Of a stretch of 64,000 nucleotides of DNA, positions 48,567 to 59,888 are shown piece after piece. Within the stretch, counting starts at the first letter, position 1; the number at the start of each line of letters is the position of its first letter. The stretch is from Liriodendron chinense (taxonomy: Eukaryota > Streptophyta > Magnoliopsida > Magnoliales > Magnoliaceae). The stretch covers positions 1,969,001 through 2,033,000 of the forward strand of contig PVNU02000773.1 in NCBI GenBank assembly GCA_003013855.2, given 5' to 3'. The notes under the pieces were generated by a model. The model was not told the origin of the DNA and did no database searches. It was given only the letters and a program-made list of their open reading frames with translations. Position numbers and translations under genes: made by a program.

Positions 48567-49823
48567 AATTAACAGAGAACTTAATTTTGTAGAGGGGGCT
48601 TTCATAATGGAGCTCACTTAGGAATCTCACCAGTCACCAACAGTTCTCCAGATGAGAATAGAAGCATAAAATTTCAGTCATTGGTAAGGGCCCAAAGGGT
48701 TCAGCATTCCATGACCTGAAGGGGTTCAGCATCCGTAGCGGCTTGCTATGAGGACCTTGTCAGCTAATCAGGCCTGCAAGCCAGTGTTCACACACAACTG
48801 GCAGACAATTAGCAACATCTTCATTGCAATTGACTTGATATTTAGTCTGGACCCTTGGATGGCCTGATTTGCAATCTGCAAGCTTATGGCCTGATTGCAC
48901 AATTGGTTTCAGCCTTTACTGTTCAAACCTCCAGTTAGTTTCACCCAAGATTCATCTTGGTCATGGATAGATCGACCAGGTTCAGGTCAATTAGTCAAAG
49001 ATTTCTCCTCCCAGCTCAATGTGAAATAGTTTTAAAAACCCAGAAACTAAACTTGACTTAGATTGATGCCAGGCAGGTCAGGTCAGGTTGACTCAAAGAC
49101 TCAACTGAGTAGACTCAGATTGACTCAATGTTAAATAATATGTCTAAACATTTGTATTAGGACCTAGGGATATAAAATAGTCATGATTTGTGTAAATATT
49201 ATAAATTACCTTAAAAAAGGGACACATTCACAGCATGTGCCTACCATTTTCATTTTTCGTTAACGGAATATCGGCTGATCAGGCAAGTTTCTCAGGAAGA
49301 TTTATATTGGTGAAGACCATACCTTTTGTTCTCTTTTTTCTTAAATAACCAACGGTTTTCTTTGTTGGCTGCCATAAAGCATGAAATATACAACCAATCA
49401 CTGCTTTTCTTTCTTTCTTCTTCTTTTTTTTTTTTTTTTTTTAATTTTTTTTTTAAGACCTGGAGGGGAGGTGCGTTGGGACCATTGTATTGGTCCATCT
49501 GAGATTGGGCAATACATGCATGTTAAACTGGACTGGTGCAAAAACTTAATTGAAAATGCATGGATTGGCCAACGCAATGATCCAGAAGCGCCATTAGCAG
49601 CTTGGTCATGGACATTTAGGGCCAACACAAAATCATACACAGAATGATCCTTAAAATTGTGAGCGAATATTGAGAAAAATTGGCAATGAGCTTTCTAAAG
49701 GATACAAGAGTTGCAATTTTCCTCATATTGATGAACAGCTGCATTTCTTTGAAAGAAGTTGATGGTATTACACAAGAATCAGAGATGGTATAAATGTCAT
49801 GGACTGCCACATCAATTCCAAAG

Positions 49824-52800
49824 CTACAAGCTCATCTCCTTCGGCAAGCTCACCTCTAAAAAGTAAAGGCTGCCAATAGAGCAAAACAGAAGTGATTTAA
49901 GCGTCTATAAAGAAAAGAAAAAATGTGGAAGTCTTTGATTGGCCCCATACAGCAGAGCCCACCCACCAGCAATCAAAAACTGCAGGTGTCTTGTAGGTTT
50001 TCTTCTATATGGGTCCTGCTGTACCCAATCAATCAGATCACCACAAAATATTTTTTGTTAGTTTTTGCAGTATGCCTCCCTGCAACAGCCACGAGATAGT
50101 TGAATTCACAGGTCAAAATGGGAATTGTCAGCTTTCAATTACCATCATTGTAAACATGCAAATGGAAACAGTGCCCAGGACATTTTTGACATTTTCACAA
50201 CCAGGGCTACTTTTTTATATGTTTAGAAAATAGAATTTTATGTTAGAACAGTAGCTTTTAATAAAGTTTCCTCTTCTATTAATTACCTTGCTGACATGAA
50301 AGCCATGCCTAAGAAGACAGCCTTGACGGCTTGTTTCTGCCCAGGCATAATCAAATGCCAGTGGTAGCATTTCATGCAAGGTGAGAAAAGCCATTACTCC
50401 CCCAACTGCACAGGAAAAACAAATACATAAAACGCAAAGTCAAAAACCTGTGTGCATGTGCGTGTGTGTGTCAATTGATTTACACAATGAAGCAATCTGA
50501 CATGGATAGTGTGGAGAACCTGATCCAAGTAAGCCCTCAAGAATTTCAGGGTTTAGCCTGCTCGGGAACAGGTAAGCTGCATGAGACCCAAAATTTAGAT
50601 TGAAACTTCAAAAATCTGTTTAGAAATCATTCTGGAACTATAAGCCTACTCATGACTATAACTATATATTCTATAGAAGAACCAAAATGTGTAGTCATTC
50701 ATAGCTATCCAAGTTATTTATTTATTCATTGTACATGCAGAATCATAGGTGCATCAACCATGAGAAAGTATACAGGAGTATCAGAATTCAGTTTTGCTTG
50801 AATCCATGCAGGATTGGAGAAATAGCATATAGCAGTACATATAAATAAAAGCTTCCCATCATAAGATAAAGTGAAATTATGCCTAAGTTTGTAGTTCCAA
50901 GTTTCAAAACCACAAAACATAAAAGTTAGCCATTGGTTGTTGTTGTTGTTGTTGTTATGCTAAGTTTGTAGTTCCAAGTTCCAGAACTGCAAAACATAAA
51001 AGTTAGCCATTGGTGGTTGTTGTTGTTGTTGTGCTAAGTTTGTAGTTCCAAGTTTCAAAACCACAAAGCATAGAAGTTAGCCATGGGAGATTGAGGCCTG
51101 GCTCTCCCGAACTTGCATTTTTTATAGGTTTCTTAGCCTAGGAAGCAAATGAATTTGTTTCTAAAGAAGAACAGACAGGTGGTCTATCAGAAGCATCAGA
51201 AGTGCAGGCAAACAGATGTGTGGCCTCTGAAAGAGGGTTGGCAATTTCATTACATGATGCTCGATAGATAGCATTTTTAGCTTTACCTATCGATGGTAAG
51301 TGGGGCCCACATCTCGGTAATCTAATATGTTAGCCTAGGTGGCCCCATCATTGGATGAGCCATGCCTCAATCTCCCCTACTAGATGATCCTAGGAATTTA
51401 AATGAAAATGGGCAATTACAACCGATGGTCCACATCTTTTACAGGGCCAATATGATGGTTAAGATCATCTCACAGCAGAGAATTTAGGGTATCTGCCACC
51501 CACTATGGGGGCGCACCCCTCCATATGAACAATTTGAACCACCAAAAGATTGGACCTGCATACAGTTTGGTGGGCCTAGCAAAATCTAGATCGAACATTG
51601 CATATTTCCTCTATTAGGGTTAGCAAGGGAAAGTCATGTCAAATATGAACAGACATATTGGAATTCAAACATAATTGCGAACTGGAAATATTAGAGCATA
51701 GAGGGAAAATATTTCCATAAACAGAAAACACGTTAACAAGCAATGGACATACCTACAATAATCACACCTAGGGGCTCAGCCAAACCAGAAAGTGTTGCCA
51801 GTTTGAATGCCTGCCATTTGCTGTGTTTTGCAGATAAAGTAACACCAATACATGCATTAGAGAGCTTTTTCTGAAGAAAATAGTACTTAAGATATTATTA
51901 TTAGTTTTATTTGCTCTTTGGGTTTGCTAGCCAGTGAAACATGCAGTACATCAAACAACAATTACTCTAGAGGTGAACCATTATTATGATTCCTATGAAA
52001 TATACCCATTATGATATTTTCTAATGACATTCAATTACAGACGCCATTACCTTTCTGTTGCAAAGTAGATTGGAAGTGCTACAGCTACACCCTACACAAG
52101 AAACTTCAGAAAGTTATTAGCGAATAACCATAACAGAGAGCATACACATTTTTCAGATTGATTATTCATCTTTTACAGATATAGAATAAAATGTGGAGGT
52201 TTTCTCCAATACATCATGACATATTTCCATGTGATACGTCCGGACTTTAGCCTTATGAATTTGGGGTATCTTCTAATGATCCAAACCGTTTATATGAAGT
52301 CTCACTTTGTATGGCGGAAAGACAACAAATAAAACCTCTCAATGGGATTATTTCAACCATTCGATAATTTAGCTATTTTTCTTTGAACATGAACAGTAAC
52401 CATAACCTTTTGTGTAATCGATGGGTTGATTTTATTGATTTTACTTTTTTATTCTTTTTATTTTTTTATTTTGGCATCCTGTATCCAAAGGGAGCCCTAC
52501 CAAATAAATGGTTTTTGTCATTGAAAAAGACCCAAATCCAATGGCTAGAGTCCAATGTATCTTATTGTAATACTTTGGAATGTATTCAAGCAAACCTCTA
52601 AGATGTGATGCTCAACCCAAAAAATCTCATAAATTATCAAAATCAGTTTATAGCTGCATAACAAGATACCAAGAGTAACACAATTAAACACATCAGTCCA
52701 GAAACAATTGGGTTCTGAGAAACTTTATCAGGAAATGCACTCCACTAAAATTAAGCAAAAATGAAAGAAAAAAATGCATGTTGCAATTGGTCCAGCAATA

Positions 52801-55800
52801 AGCAGTCCTATGCTTGAACAGCTAGAAGATACAAATTCATAAAAATATCCTACAACCATTGTTTGCAATATCAATAGTATTGGCCGGTGCCATTGGTATC
52901 GAGTTGGACCGACAAGAAACAACCTGGAAGTCACAGGACTTCCTTGCATTGCATCGGTGAAATATCGATACACAGTGATATATTGAAAATGTCACCATCA
53001 TATTCTTCTTTGTATCGACGATACTATTTGATAGTATCATTGATACATTCCAGCCAACACCCCTCTTTCATATTGTCGGGAAAAAAATGCCAAAAAAAAA
53101 AATAAACCCTCTAAAATCGCATTCTCTCAAAACCTTTGCTTAAACTAATTTGAACCCAGAATTACAATGGGCTCCCTCCCTCCCTCTCAAAAACTTTGCA
53201 TAAACTAAGTTGAACCCAGAATTACAATGGGCTCTCTCCCTCCAGTAAATCAGTTGAAATCAATCCAAGATTTTGCATGCTCAATCATGGATTTCAACCC
53301 TTGATTTGCGAATTTGTGGAAAACTGGGGAAAATCCGTACTTTTCCCAATTTCACCCATTTCCTTTTTTCTGATTAATAAAATTTCACCTTTCAAAAAAA
53401 AAAAAAAATTGTAATTAGAGTGTGGAAAATCATATTAGAGTGGTTGGAGGCTGATCTACATATTTACGGAAGTTTTGGAATTTTAAAATAATAATAATAA
53501 TAATAATTAAATAATATCAAAAGTTAATTTAAAAATAATTTTAAAAGAATCCAGATTGATTAGCGGTTATTTAACCTCAATATTCAAGTGTTTTCATAGG
53601 TATATGTTTACTTCTTCTTTGGCTTTTGAATGTATTGCTTTTGTTTTTATACATGTTTTCTTAGATTTATAAATGATATGAACTCATTTTGTACATAGTT
53701 GCATCACTTCTGCCGAACAGCGCATAGTGTAGGACCCTATACAAAGGAAACTTATTATGTACACTTTGTTTTTTTTTTTTTTTTTTTTGATCTTTTGATT
53801 TCTAAGCGTGTAATGGTGTCTATTTTAACATCCACTGAAGTTTCATTGAAAAATTTGATCCCAAAAACAGCAATACATTACACTATACATCCAAAATTTC
53901 CCATGCAATACCCAATATGTTTTCATATCCTAAGGGTGCGATACATCCGTCGATACCAATACCTGAAAACACTGCCTACAACAAGCTCTTTTAGACGCAC
54001 TTAGGGCAGTGCAAAATTATCTAGCTAGGCCAGAAATGCAACAAGCAGTCCCTCCCTCGTCATTAGTATGAAAAAAGACCACTGCTACAATGAACCAAAG
54101 GATGAATAGAAAACCAATGCAACTGACATTTTCCTAAGAAGAGATTTTCTATACGCAGCATGTCTGAAGGAAAAAAAGAGGCAAAAGATGGTAACTATCG
54201 TCTATCAGATAGGGGACTGCAAAGAACATGAAATGAGCTACTTGTTTATGCCGCTTCTTTGGGTTGTTGAGCATTCGTAGGAATCCATAAATCACTTCAG
54301 AGTGTCATAAATACTAAAAATTGAAAATATTTCCAAGTAGTTTCTCATTTTCGTAGTTTAGAGACCGGAGAAGAAGAGGTTCTCATAATTATATAGCCAG
54401 TCTATTGGAAATCGCTAACTCATTGCTGGCCATATTTTTGCGGTGTTTTGTTAAATTTTGTAGGGTTTTCATGAATGTATGACCACATGGAATATCAAAT
54501 TTTCACTAAAAAAGCATGTTTAATGCATGGAGAAACTTCCAAAAGAGACTAACGATTCGATAAAAATGGAAGTATCTGAACAGTATACCTCTGGAATGTT
54601 ATGCAGAGCAATAGCCAAAGCCAAGTTAAGGCCAACCCGAAGCCCCTACAACAGAACATTTAAGAAACAAGGAATACAAACCTCATTAATAGATCTTATA
54701 AATAATCAAAGCTAGAAAGAAGTGTGTTTCTATCATATCCCAAGCATGCCACTGGAGTTAGACCAATATGATGGTTCTATAGAGCAGTGATGACTACTTC
54801 ACCACATATATCAAACCATGAAATATGACCATTTATCATATATGTTCATTGGGAATTTAGGAGTAGGAAAAAGACTCATCCTAAAGGTTTCTCCTAGTTC
54901 AATGTGTCTGGCACTGGGGTATCCTCCAGAAGGCAGATCTTTGCACCCGAGAAAGAGAGAAACATATGTAGGACAAAAAGTTAAACAGACCTTGATGCAC
55001 AATGTATGCCATGCAAGCAAGAAATACAATCCTCTGCTCTAAGTTGTAAATTGTCAGAAGTTTTATGATCAGCTGCACACCAGATATCAACCTTCCTCTT
55101 TTACCTGGACTGTGGAACCATATACTACAGAGACGTATTATGCAAGCAAAACTCTCGCCCGTCAATTACATCCAACAATGAAGATACAGCCCACAGGCTC
55201 TTTGCTTTTCAAATAGAGCAGGGCAACTCATACATGTCTTTGGTACATCGAGAGATAAAACGATAAATCCCTCCCTCTCCTTCACATTGAAGTTGATTAA
55301 GCTCCCAATTTGGGTGCTTCTAATCAACTGCCCAAATCAGCAATTTAGGCCGTCAATTTGAGCTCTCGAATGGGGTTTCCTAATCAATGGCCCAACTCAG
55401 TGATCTAGGCTGTTGATTGGACCAATCTGTTTTTTCAGATATGTCAAATCTGAAGAGCAACCCATGATTCGGATGGTCAGATTTGAGTGACATTTACACC
55501 ACACAGCGAAAACATCGCATTGTCAACTGCACGTCTAAGAGACGGCTTGTTTCGCAATTGTCCCTCTTTCCATCATCTCCTCTAGCAATAACAACCCACA
55601 TAAAGCATCAGTTACCATCAGGAAGCATGGGCGAGTGGGTTATTTTCCCAGTAATTTCTCTTTTTATGACTAATTTTATTTTCAGGTTCTTGAATTGGGA
55701 TTTTATATTATCATTTTGGGGTTTTGAAGAGGGTTTTTATTATGAATTGATTCCCTCCCTCATTATTTTATTTTGGGGTTCTTGAATTGGGGATTTTATA

Positions 55801-58306
55801 TTATCTTTTTGGGTTTTGAAATTGAGGGTTTTTATTATGGATTGACTCCCTCCCTACCTCCCTCCCTCAGATTTTATGTTATCATTTTGGGGTTTTGAAA
55901 TTGAGTGTTTTTATTATGAATTGACTACATCCCTTCCTCATTATTTTATTTTGGGGTTCTTGAATTGAGGATTTTATATTATCATTTGGGGGTTTCGAAA
56001 TTGAGGGTTTTTATTATGAATTGACTCCCTCCCTCCCTGTGGATTCTAAGGGTGGAAGAGGACCAGAAATCAACAGTAGGGAAGAACAATTTACTTTATC
56101 GGATGTGTTACAAGTTTTACAAGCATTATGCGTGAGTTGTAGGGTTTAGCATTCATAAAGGCTCCAATAAACTCGGCAAGGACCATGAGGTGATTCGAAA
56201 ACAATACATTTTCTCAAAGGAGGGTCAGACGGATAACAAGGTATGAGTTAAGTGTGGGGAAGTAGGATAAAATGTGAAACAGGAGATAGTTGTCCAGTAT
56301 TGATGGCCGTTAAGAAGCATGATTTGGATTCAAAACCATACATAGTGCAAAGATTTGTTGAGGAGCACTCTCATGAGTTAGCGACTCTTGTAAGAAACAC
56401 CTTCAAAAATCACATCATGGAATGACTAAGGTGAAGAAGAACTTGAGAGATAACAATGACAATAAAGTATATCGAATCAGGGGACTGCAAAAATTGGATG
56501 CACGGAGAAATATGTGGGAAACTATGAGAGGCGCAAAATGAACGAGAGCAAGGGCCATGATTCACAAATGTTGTATGACCATTTTAGAGAAATGCAGGAG
56601 TAGAATCAAGTATTTGCATATAAAGTGTAGGTTGAAAAGAAGAATAGGTCAATCCATGGTTTTTGGGTTGACCCAATTGCGCGCGAGAATTACAAACAGC
56701 TACAAGCTGATATTTGCTCCATTCACAGGAGCAAATCATCATATCTAGTCAATTACATTGGGGTGTGGTTTTAACCATAACAAAACGACTGAATCCTTTA
56801 TTTAGTTGTTAAGAGATAGCTTGAGTTTATGCCAGAATACCCACCAAAGGTGACAATAACATATCAAGATCCAACTATTACAAAAGCAATCACAATTATA
56901 TTTTTGAGAACGTTCCATAAGTTTGGAATTTGACACATCCTGCAGAAAAAAAAAAAAAAAAAAAAAAAAAACTAGGTGTAGTCACACAAGGAAAAGAGTT
57001 AAACCCGTGATTTGAGCTTCAAATGAAGAAGTGAGATAAGAGAGCTGACCCTTGGTTCGGTATGACTCAATACAGCTCCCCGGTATGGTTCTTCGCTCGA
57101 TATGGTTTGCTTTGCTTATTCCCTCCAGCTAGTTAGCGCGGCGTAGGGTGTTCGATGCATGCATATTTGAAGCAAGGAAAGGGGAGGGGGAATGCAATAG
57201 CCCTTACCATTCCTCATATTGACAATTTTGTCTTACTAAGTGTTAGACTGACTGAAGATAACCTCGTTTCAACACTGACGTCTTGGTATCGACTCCCAGT
57301 GGGGGTCACATGTAGGGGTGGCTAACATTGTGGTGCGACTAAAGGGGGGGTGGGGTTGTACTAACAGTGGGGCGTGTACTAACCAAAATATTCATCTCTC
57401 TTTTCAAAATATGTATTTGCTAGAGCTAGATTGTATGCCATAGCAAAGTCAAGGATAGAATCCCCTATATCATTTCTTCTCCCAAAATCCCGAATTCAAT
57501 AACTTTAAAATAAAATCCCAATTCAAGAACCCTAAGATAAAATCATCACAAAAAAAGAATATGTTGGAGAAATAACCTGTTTATCGATGCTTCCCAAAGG
57601 ATGCTACCAATAAATGATGCTTCATGTGGGTTGTTATTTTTAGCTAATGCCAATTTCTCATTATGCATGACACTGGAAAGAGAGGGACAGGTGCGAAACA
57701 ACCACCTCTTGGAGGTACAGTCGGCTACACGACGTTGTCACTGTGATGGCATGTCTCTCAAATCAAGCCATTCGAATCATGGAATGCCCTTTTGATGTAG
57801 CATATCTGAAAAAATAGATTTGTCCAATCAACAGACTCGATCGCTGATTTGGGCCGTAGATTAGCAACCCCCAAATTGGAAGCTCAAATTGACGACGTAG
57901 ATCACTTATTTGGGCCATTTAAGGAACCCCCTATATAGGGAGCTCAAATGAATGGCCTAGATCACTAATTCGGGTCGTAATCAATGGCTTAAACAACAGC
58001 CTAGATTGCTGATTCGAGCCGCCAATTAGAAACCCCCAAATTGGGAGCTCACATTGACCGCCTAGAGCACTGATTCGGGTTGTCGGGTAGAAGCCCCCAA
58101 ATCGGAAGCTCAATCAACTTCAATGTGATGAAGAAGAAGAAGATGACATGAGTGGGGGGGGGGGGGGGGGGGGGGTGCTACATGCAAGTCTCCCTCCCTC
58201 TCTATTGAAAAGCAAAGAGCCTGCAGGCTCTCTCCACCATAGGATGTAATCGACGGATGAGATTTTTGCTCAGACAAGACATCCATGTGCAATGGCATAA
58301 GAGAGC

Positions 58307-58338
<32 letters not shown>

Positions 58339-58816
58339 GCGTACATGCAAGTCTCCCTCCCTCTCTATTGGAAAGCAAAGAGCCTGCTACATGCAAGTCT
58401 CCCTCCCTCTCTATTGAAAAGCAAAGAGCCTGCAGGCTCTCTCCACCATAGGATGTAATCGACGGATGAGATTTTTGCTCAGACAAGACATCCATGTGCA
58501 ATGGCATAAGAGCTGAGCTTCTCCCTATGTACTTGGTTCAATGGCAACTATCTCTAATCAAGCATAGGGATAGGCATCATTAAACTCAAATATTTAATGA
58601 AAATAAATCTCAATCATATATTTACAAAGACAAAGGCAGCTTCATTCATTAACTGTTTCTAACCAAATATAAGATTCTAACCAGGTATAAGAATAGGCAT
58701 CATTTCTCTAAAACAATTAAATTCATACATCACACAAAGTGAAACAGAGTTTAGGAGCACCTTGATCGATCCAAGAAACACTGCCATTCCCTCAGGAAAA
58801 TTGTGCAAACTTATGC
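49824..58816 (-). CDS. ZTP29: ZTP29-like ZIP zinc transporter, 3' seven exons (5' part outside window)
   Basis: Exons in transcript order: 58761-58816, 54589-54645, 52051-52091, 51753-51820, 50520-50576, 50287-50405 and 49824-49869 (stop TAG at 49824-49826). All introns are GT-AG, and each exon's length and phase fit its neighbours. The product is the C-terminal part of a ZupT/ZTP29-type ZIP: GISLHNFPEGMAVFLGSIK (helix 4 metal motif HNFPEG), NLALAIALHNIPEGVAVALP (helix 5 HNIPEG), then KWQAFKLATLSGLAEPLGVI, YLFPSRLNPEILEGLLGS, VGGVMAFLTLHEMLPLAFDY, and YFLEVSLPKEMSL at the end. ZIP proteins move zinc (and related ions) into the cytosol. Arabidopsis ZTP29 is reported from the endoplasmic reticulum. 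One extra base near 50345 shifts the frame after AFDYA. Expected residues GQKQAVKAVFLGMAFMSA follow in the next frame. This is either a sequence error or a disabling mutation. The N-terminal third lies beyond 64000. Confidence 0.88.
50882..51086. repeat. tandem triplication (about 75-base unit) in a ZTP29 intron
   Basis: Three successive units carry CTAAGTTTGTAGTTCCAAGT, then CATAAAAGTTAGCCATTGG, then a (GTT)n stretch. The third unit lacks the GTT tract. Confidence 0.85.
52092..54588. other. ZTP29 intron sequence
   Basis: Intron between the HNIPEG exon and the GVAVALP exon. It holds a two-unit duplication at about 53133-53242 (units contain TTGAACCCAGAATTACAATG), a poly-A tract at 53396-53408, an (ATA)n tract at 53488-53508, and a poly-T tract at 53769-53788. 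No coding sequence is recognised. Confidence 0.6.
55665..56040. repeat. subterminal tandem repeats in the MULE left arm
   Basis: About three and a half units of roughly 110 bases, each with TTGGGGTTCTTGAATTG, GATTTTATATTATCATTT and GGGTTTTTATTATGAATTGA, ending in a TCCCTCCC block. The right arm has only one trace of the unit (57485-57545, inverted), so the array expanded on one side. Confidence 0.8.
56040..56940 (+). pseudogene. FAR1/MULE transposase-like pseudogene
   Basis: In shifting frames it shows the FAR1 DNA-binding domain, an N-terminal YKFYKHYA then VVGFSIHKGSNK, and after a break KKHDLDSKPYIVQRFVEEHS. A spacer with LQKLDARRNMWETMRGA follows, then the start of a transposase-like segment containing YDHFREMQE and YKLIFAPFTGANHH. 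Several stops and frameshifts are present, and the catalytic MULE domain is not complete. FAR1-type proteins derive from Mutator transposases. Here the protein lies inside long inverted arms, so it is read as the element's own transposase rather than a host FAR1 gene. Confidence 0.7.
57238..57390 (+). mobile_element. tRNA-derived SINE, family 1 (inside the MULE)
   Basis: Contains GAAGATAACCTCGTTTCAAC, GTCTTGGTATCGACTCCC and GGGGTGGCTAACATTGTGG, then GTGTACTAACCAAAA at the tail. The extreme head is decayed. It is the fourth copy in the window. Confidence 0.7.
58154..58512. repeat. poly-G tracts and triplicated segment in the MULE right arm
   Basis: A 22-base G run (58154-58175) is followed by a unit of about 130 bases (58176-58308). 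A 29-base G run (58309-58337), a truncated copy (58338-58386) and a nearly identical full copy (58387-58512) follow. Units carry CATGCAAGTCTCCCTCCCTC and GATGTAATCGACGGATGAG. The G runs could form quadruplexes. Their exact lengths may be unreliable, because long homopolymers are hard to sequence. Confidence 0.9.
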
Positions 58817-59022
58817 CTGCAAGTTACGAGAAGACAGCATGTAAAGCTAGGATAAGCCAATACTGGATTGCATAAGGCAGATTTATTTTATTTTTTTCCT
58901 TCCTCCCTTTTCTGATCAGTCAGAAGGCAGATAAGATAAACCACAAATTCAAGGAAACCCACTTTATTTGGGTTTGTTAAACTTCAAATGAATAAAATTT
59001 GCCAACGGAGAATGCAAATAAT

Positions 59023-59382
59023 TCATTATGAGACAGAATGTTGGGCGGTTAAGGAACAACATGTTGATAGGATGAGAGAAGCGAAAATGACGATGCTGAT
59101 AATGGATGAGTAGCAAAGATGAAAGATAGAATTAGAATGAATGTATTTGAGGGAACTTAGGAGTACCATCAATAGCTAATAAGATGAGAGAAAGTAGACT
59201 TAGATGGTTGTTGGTCATGTGCAATGGACACCAAGAACTGCGCCTTTTAGGAGTGAGCGGATGCAAGTCAAAGGCTCTTAGATGGTTGTTGGTCATGTGC
59301 AACAGACACCAAGAACTGCGCCTATTAGGAGTAAGTGGATGCAAGTCAAAGGCTCTAAAAGGGAAAGGGGAAGGCCCAACAA

Positions 59383-59388
<6 letters not shown>
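59023..59388 (+). mobile_element. LINE 3' fragment (reverse transcriptase C-terminal region)
   Basis: The frames give TECWAVKEQHVDRMREAKM, then LRWLLVMCNGHQ-like and KGKGEGPTK-like words. These match the usual plant LINE end with ECWA, RLRWFGHV and RGRPK landmarks. A segment of about 100 bases (TTAGATGGTTGTTGGTCATG) is repeated at 59197 and 59279. The fragment is broken by stops and runs into a microsatellite. Confidence 0.7.

Positions 59389-59478
<90 letters not shown>
59389..59478. repeat. compound (TA)n(GA)n microsatellite
   Basis: TA run of about 60 bases followed by GA of about 30 bases. Another TA run follows the neighbouring MITE at 59839-59883. Confidence 0.95.
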
Positions 59479-59480
<2 letters not shown>

Positions 59481-59835
59481 TGCTCACACGCAACTAGTTG
59501 TACGTCCAACTAGTTGGCATGTGGGGGCCACTATGGTGTTTGTATGATATTTCGTCCGTACAGAAAGATTGTCTCACTATAAAAATACGATGCACAAAAA
59601 ATCAGGACGATCCAACCATGAAAATGTGATGCTCCATGTGAATGTGGAGTTTATAGGTGTTGTTTCATGGTTTCCTATGGTGTACCCCACCTAATAGTTG
59701 GATCAACCTCATTTTCGGGCTATCTCATTTTCGTGATGGGATAATCTTAATGGACGGGCAAGATATTGTACAAACATCATGGTGGGCTCCAAATGCCAAC
59801 TAGTTGGACGTACAACTAGTTGTGCATGAGCATTA

Positions 59836-59840
<5 letters not shown>
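59476..59840. mobile_element. palindromic MITE inserted between (TA)n tracts
   Basis: The left arm, AGTACTGCTCACACGCAACT then AGTTGTACGTCCAACTAGTT, is mirrored by the right arm, CCAACTAGTTGGACGTACAA then GCATGAGCATTACT. The arms are about 50 bases long. The centre has CCATGGTTT-like and GGTGTACCCCACC phrases. The TA repeats on both outer sides suggest insertion into one (TA)n array, like the Micron MITEs described in rice. Non-coding. Confidence 0.8.

Positions 59841-59883
<43 letters not shown>

Positions 59884-59888
<5 letters not shown>

Larger units (their letters stand above)
55140..58512 (+). mobile_element. Mutator-like element (FAR1 type) with long terminal inverted repeats
   Basis: The left arm (about 55140-55690) and right arm (about 57485-58512) are long, diverged inverted repeats. 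Matching pieces include CAGGCTCTTTGCTTTTCAA, CACATTGAAGTTGATT, CCCAAATTGG and CAACCCACAT in the left arm, with their inverses in the right. Between them lies a FAR1-like transposase relic (56040-56940). Long arms plus a FAR1/MURA-type gene is the signature of plant MULEs. Exact outer ends and the 9-bp duplication were not found. It sits wholly in a ZTP29 intron. A SINE (57238-57390) lies inside it. Confidence 0.72.

Noticed and set aside
56040..56940. Host FAR1/FRS transcription factor gene
   Set aside because: It is broken by stops and enclosed by long inverted arms, so a transposon origin fits better.
59132..59513. Long frames on both strands through the TA/GA repeats
   Set aside because: They are coded by dinucleotide repeats and LINE debris, giving Tyr-Ile or Arg-Glu runs.
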